7,753 bases of DNA from Rhodospirillales bacterium. Its GTDB lineage: Bacteria; Pseudomonadota; Alphaproteobacteria; Rhodospirillales; 2-02-FULL-58-16. Below, in pieces: positions 6,730 to 7,753 of this stretch (positions are counted from its first letter, which is position 1; the number at the start of each line of letters is the position of its first letter). A model generated the notes under the pieces. The model was not told the origin of the DNA. It saw only the letters and a list, made by a program, of their open reading frames with translations, and did no database searches. The stretch spans positions 1 to 7,753 of the forward strand of contig JAJFIG010000026.1 of NCBI GenBank assembly GCA_021775195.1. Direction: 5' to 3'. The position numbers and the translations under genes are program-made.

Positions 6730-7137
6730 TCAAGCATGTCCCGTCCGGTCCTTCTGCAGGCCCCACTTCTTCTGCATCATGGCGTCGTTCGTCGCTTTGA
6801 TGACCTCATCCGGGCTCACGGGTTTGGCAAGATAGTTTTGGGCGCCAAGCCGAACCGCTTCCTTGGCGGTCTCGATGGACGGGTATCCCGTGATGATGAC
6901 AACCTGGCACTCCGGCCATCTCTCCTTGATCGTCTGGAGTACCGTCATGCCGTCGAGACCCGGCATGCGAAGATCGAGCAGAATTACGTCGTAGGGATGC
7001 TGCTCCATTACACGCAACGCTTCGTCACCGTTCCAGGCCACTTCGGCTTTGCATTGAGCACTCGCCAGAGTCCTGAGATGGCTGAGCCGCACCACTTCTT
7101 CATCATCTACGATGAGGATGTTGGCTTTTTCGTTCAT
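6730..7137 (-). CDS. Single-domain response regulator (receiver only)
   Basis: A 135-residue CheY-like protein consisting of one receiver domain and a short basic tail (QKKWGLQKDR). The conserved set is complete: D11/D12, phospho-accepting D55 in LLDLRMPG, T83 and K105 in AKPVSP. No output domain is present, so it should act by protein-protein contact, as a phosphate relay, or as a phosphate sink. The ATG at 7137 follows GAGG (complement of 7145-7148) by 7 bases. It is the first gene after the sigma-54 promoter at 7173-7188. The next gene, also a receiver protein, starts 70 bp downstream, and the two share the VVIITGY segment before the conserved lysine. Kinase partners could include the haem sensor in this window or an unlinked kinase; the sequence does not say. 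Confidence 0.93.
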   Translation of the reverse strand: MNEKANILIVDDEEVVRLSHLRTLASAQCKAEVAWNGDEALRVMEQHPYDVILLDLRMPGLDGMTVLQTIKERWPECQVVIITGYPSIETAKEAVRLGAQNYLAKPVSPDEVIKATNDAMMQKKWGLQKDRTGHA

Positions 7138-7172
7138 GTCACCACCTCGTGTGTACGTCTTACTATTTGCCT

Positions 7173-7188
7173 TGCAACTTCCATGCCA
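7173..7188 (-). promoter_or_regulatory. Sigma-54 (-24/-12) promoter of the cytochrome operon
   Basis: On the minus strand from 7188 down, the sequence reads TGGCATG-GAAG-TTGCA. It matches the sigma-54 consensus TGGCACG-N4-TTGCW at all fixed positions except one (T for C at position 6), with the correct distance between the invariant GG and GC. The predicted +1 is near 7162, giving a leader of about 25 nt that contains the GAGG ribosome site of the receiver gene. Such promoters need an activator ATPase, and one is encoded at 2016-3440. Confidence 0.85.
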
Positions 7189-7263
7189 GAAGCGGGCCAG
7201 GCAGAGGATCTCCTTAATTCTCCTTTTTATTTCAATGAATTACCCTATCGGGACGAGACGAGG

Positions 7264-7282
7264 TTTCAGCGATTTGTCGCCA
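7264..7282. repeat. Imperfect direct repeat 1, copy a (TTTCAGCGATTTGTCGCCA)
   Basis: This 19-mer matches 7360-7378 at 16 of 19 positions and includes the shared core GATTTG-Y-CGCCA. It lies about 110 bp upstream of the predicted sigma-54 start, a usual place for an activator site. Confidence 0.55.
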
Positions 7283-7297
7283 CAAAAATTCGTCCGA

Positions 7298-7320
7298 AGT
7301 ATGTTTTTCTTGTACACTTC
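7298..7320. repeat. Imperfect direct repeat 2, copy a, partly palindromic
   Basis: This 23-mer matches 7378-7400 at 19 of 23 positions, both beginning AGTAT and ending CACTTC. With its flanks it is also an inverted repeat: CGAAGT (7295-7300) opposite ACTTCG (7316-7321). Its centre is about 147 bp upstream of the predicted sigma-54 start. It is a candidate enhancer site for the NtrC-type regulator; binding is inferred only. Confidence 0.55.
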
Positions 7321-7359
7321 GATGGGATGGAGTGGGCAGAACTTATTGTTTTCAATTAT

Positions 7360-7400
7360 TTACAGGGATTTGCCGCCAGTATCTTTTCCTTATGCACTTC
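7360..7400. repeat. Direct repeats 1 and 2, copies b, abutting
   Basis: The second copies of both repeats lie fused here: repeat 1b at 7360-7378 and repeat 2b at 7378-7400, sharing one base. In the first copy a 15-bp spacer (7283-7297) separates them. The region therefore looks like a duplicated regulatory block, with the second block about 80-96 bp further from the minus operon and closer to the plus-strand cytochrome gene. Confidence 0.55.
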
Positions 7401-7441
7401 CACAGCGGCGCTGACTCCCATAAGGGGACGAACGCGTGGCG

Positions 7442-7460
7442 GCGCCGGCGCAATTTTGCG
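7442..7460. repeat. Two short palindromes beside the FNR-type box
   Basis: GCGCCGGCGC (7442-7451) is a perfect 10-bp palindrome. CGCAA-TT-TTGCG (7449-7460) is a 5+2+5 inverted repeat overlapping it. They lie directly upstream of the FNR-type box at 7466. Either could be an operator, but short GC palindromes also occur by chance. Confidence 0.3.
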
Positions 7461-7465
7461 AATTC

Positions 7466-7507
7466 TTGATCCGCGTCAATGTTTACCTATTCGCCGCACG
7501 CTACAAG
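7466..7507 (+). promoter_or_regulatory. FNR-type class II promoter for the second cytochrome
   Basis: Positions 7466-7479 read TTGAT-CCGC-GTCAA, one mismatch from the FNR consensus. The -10-like TACAAG (4 of 6) is at 7502-7507. The gap between box and -10 is 22 bp, identical to the promoter at 216-257. With the box centre at -41.5, +1 is 7514 and the leader is about 27 nt. Confidence 0.65.
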
Positions 7508-7540
7508 GTGGCAAAACCAATCACTCTAGGAATCCGATCA

Positions 7541-7753
7541 ATGGCAAAACACCTTCCAGTGTTTTCGGCGTGGGTTTTCTTGTGTGGAATTTTGTTGCTG
7601 GGGGGTGCGCCGACCGAATGGATCGCGGAAGCCAACGCGCAAATGGCTCCGGGCACGGAAGCGGCCGCCGAAAGCGAGGCGGAAAAGCCCGACAACGACG
7701 AGTGCCTGGGTTGCCACGAAGAGGAAGGGTTTTCGGCCGAAGTCGGCGAAGGG
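7541..7753 (+). CDS. Exported multihaem c-type cytochrome, N-terminal part
   Basis: The first 71 codons of a gene that runs off the right edge. ATG 7541 follows AGGAA (7528-7532) by 8 bases. The N-terminus has a signal peptide: K3/H4, a hydrophobic core about 7-23 and a likely cleavage after ANA (residue 33). An alanine/glutamate-rich linker follows, then the haem-binding motif CLGCH (55-59). The context DE-CLGCH-EEEG resembles the first haem of the 13-haem cytochrome in this window (DEICLSCH-GSEG), and its first haem falls at the same residue numbers, so the two may be paralogues. Only one CxxCH is visible, so the haem count and final location are unknown. Cysteine 15 is in the hydrophobic core but lacks a lipobox, so a lipoprotein is unlikely. 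Transcription is probably from the FNR-type promoter just upstream. Confidence 0.85.
   Translation, partial: MAKHLPVFSAWVFLCGILLLGGAPTEWIAEANAQMAPGTEAAAESEAEKPDNDECLGCHEEEGFSAEVGEG

Larger units (their letters stand above)
7138..7540. other. 403-bp divergent regulatory region, no gene seen
   Basis: This gap separates the receiver gene (-) from the second cytochrome gene (+). It is visibly more AT-rich than the flanking coding DNA, especially 7200-7400. It holds the sigma-54 promoter for the minus operon near one end, two pairs of imperfect direct repeats in the middle, two short palindromes at 7442-7460, and an FNR-type promoter at the other end. A 100-codon frame (7112-7414) crosses it but has no ribosome site and no recognisable protein features, so I treat the region as non-coding. 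Confidence 0.75.

Noticed and set aside
6660..6737. Upstream ATG at 6737 for the membrane-bound receiver protein
   Set aside because: No good ribosome site, and it adds 26 residues not needed by the receiver fold. ATG 6659 has GGAG 8 bases upstream and starts right at the receiver domain.
7112..7414. A 100-codon plus-strand frame crossing the regulatory region
   Set aside because: It starts inside the opposite-strand receiver gene, lacks a ribosome site, and covers the promoter and repeats.
7437..7452. Sigma-54 promoter on the plus strand before the second cytochrome (TGGCGGC-N4-GCGCA)
   Set aside because: GG and GC are correctly spaced, but the other positions are poor and the sequence lies inside GC palindromes. 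The FNR-type promoter explains the gene better.
7541..7600. Lipoprotein signal in the second cytochrome (Cys15)
   Set aside because: The residues before Cys15 are V-F-L, not a lipobox, and the cysteine lies early in the hydrophobic core. An ANA signal-peptidase I site fits better.
1..7753. CRISPR array, tRNA, rRNA, insertion sequence
   Set aside because: No regularly spaced repeats, cloverleaf, rRNA-like sequence or transposase was seen. The only repeats are short regulatory-type ones.

Overview
The window looks like part of the chromosome of an anaerobically respiring, cytochrome-rich Gram-negative bacterium, most likely of the former Deltaproteobacteria (Geobacter/Desulfuromonas/Thermodesulfobacteriota type). 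The reasons are the many CxxCH haem-c motifs, a histidine kinase with haem-c motifs in its periplasmic sensor, a sigma-54 activator next to a sigma-54 promoter, FNR-type operators, and high GC in coding DNA. The lineage is an inference; no marker gene is present.

Layout. Positions 1-90 (-) hold the first 30 codons of an unrecognised gene. Positions 91-375 are a divergent intergenic region with a perfect FNR-type box and a matching -10. Positions 376-3440 (+) hold a two-gene operon with ATGA overlap: a haem-c sensor histidine kinase and an NtrC-family response regulator. After a 97-bp convergent gap there is a four-gene operon on the minus strand, in transcription order: a stand-alone receiver protein (7137-6730), a receiver protein with a hydrophobic C-terminal membrane segment (6659-6051), a 13-haem c-type cytochrome with a signal peptide and C-terminal anchor (5926-4241), and a four-helix cytochrome b (4227-3538). 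A 403-bp regulatory region follows (7138-7540). It carries a sigma-54 promoter for the minus operon, two pairs of imperfect direct repeats, and an FNR-type promoter for a second, truncated multihaem cytochrome gene (7541 to the window end).

How the parts may work together (inference). Low oxygen, through an FNR/CRP-family regulator, would switch on the kinase/regulator pair and the right-hand cytochrome from two promoters of identical geometry. The kinase would sense periplasmic redox state or a haem ligand and phosphorylate the NtrC-type regulator. That regulator would bind upstream repeats and activate the sigma-54 promoter of the operon encoding a cytochrome b/13-haem cytochrome electron conduit and two further receiver proteins. 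The membrane-tethered receiver is the least expected part: a signalling domain held at the membrane and co-transcribed with the redox complex. Nothing here resembles CRISPR, a transposon, tRNA or rRNA.
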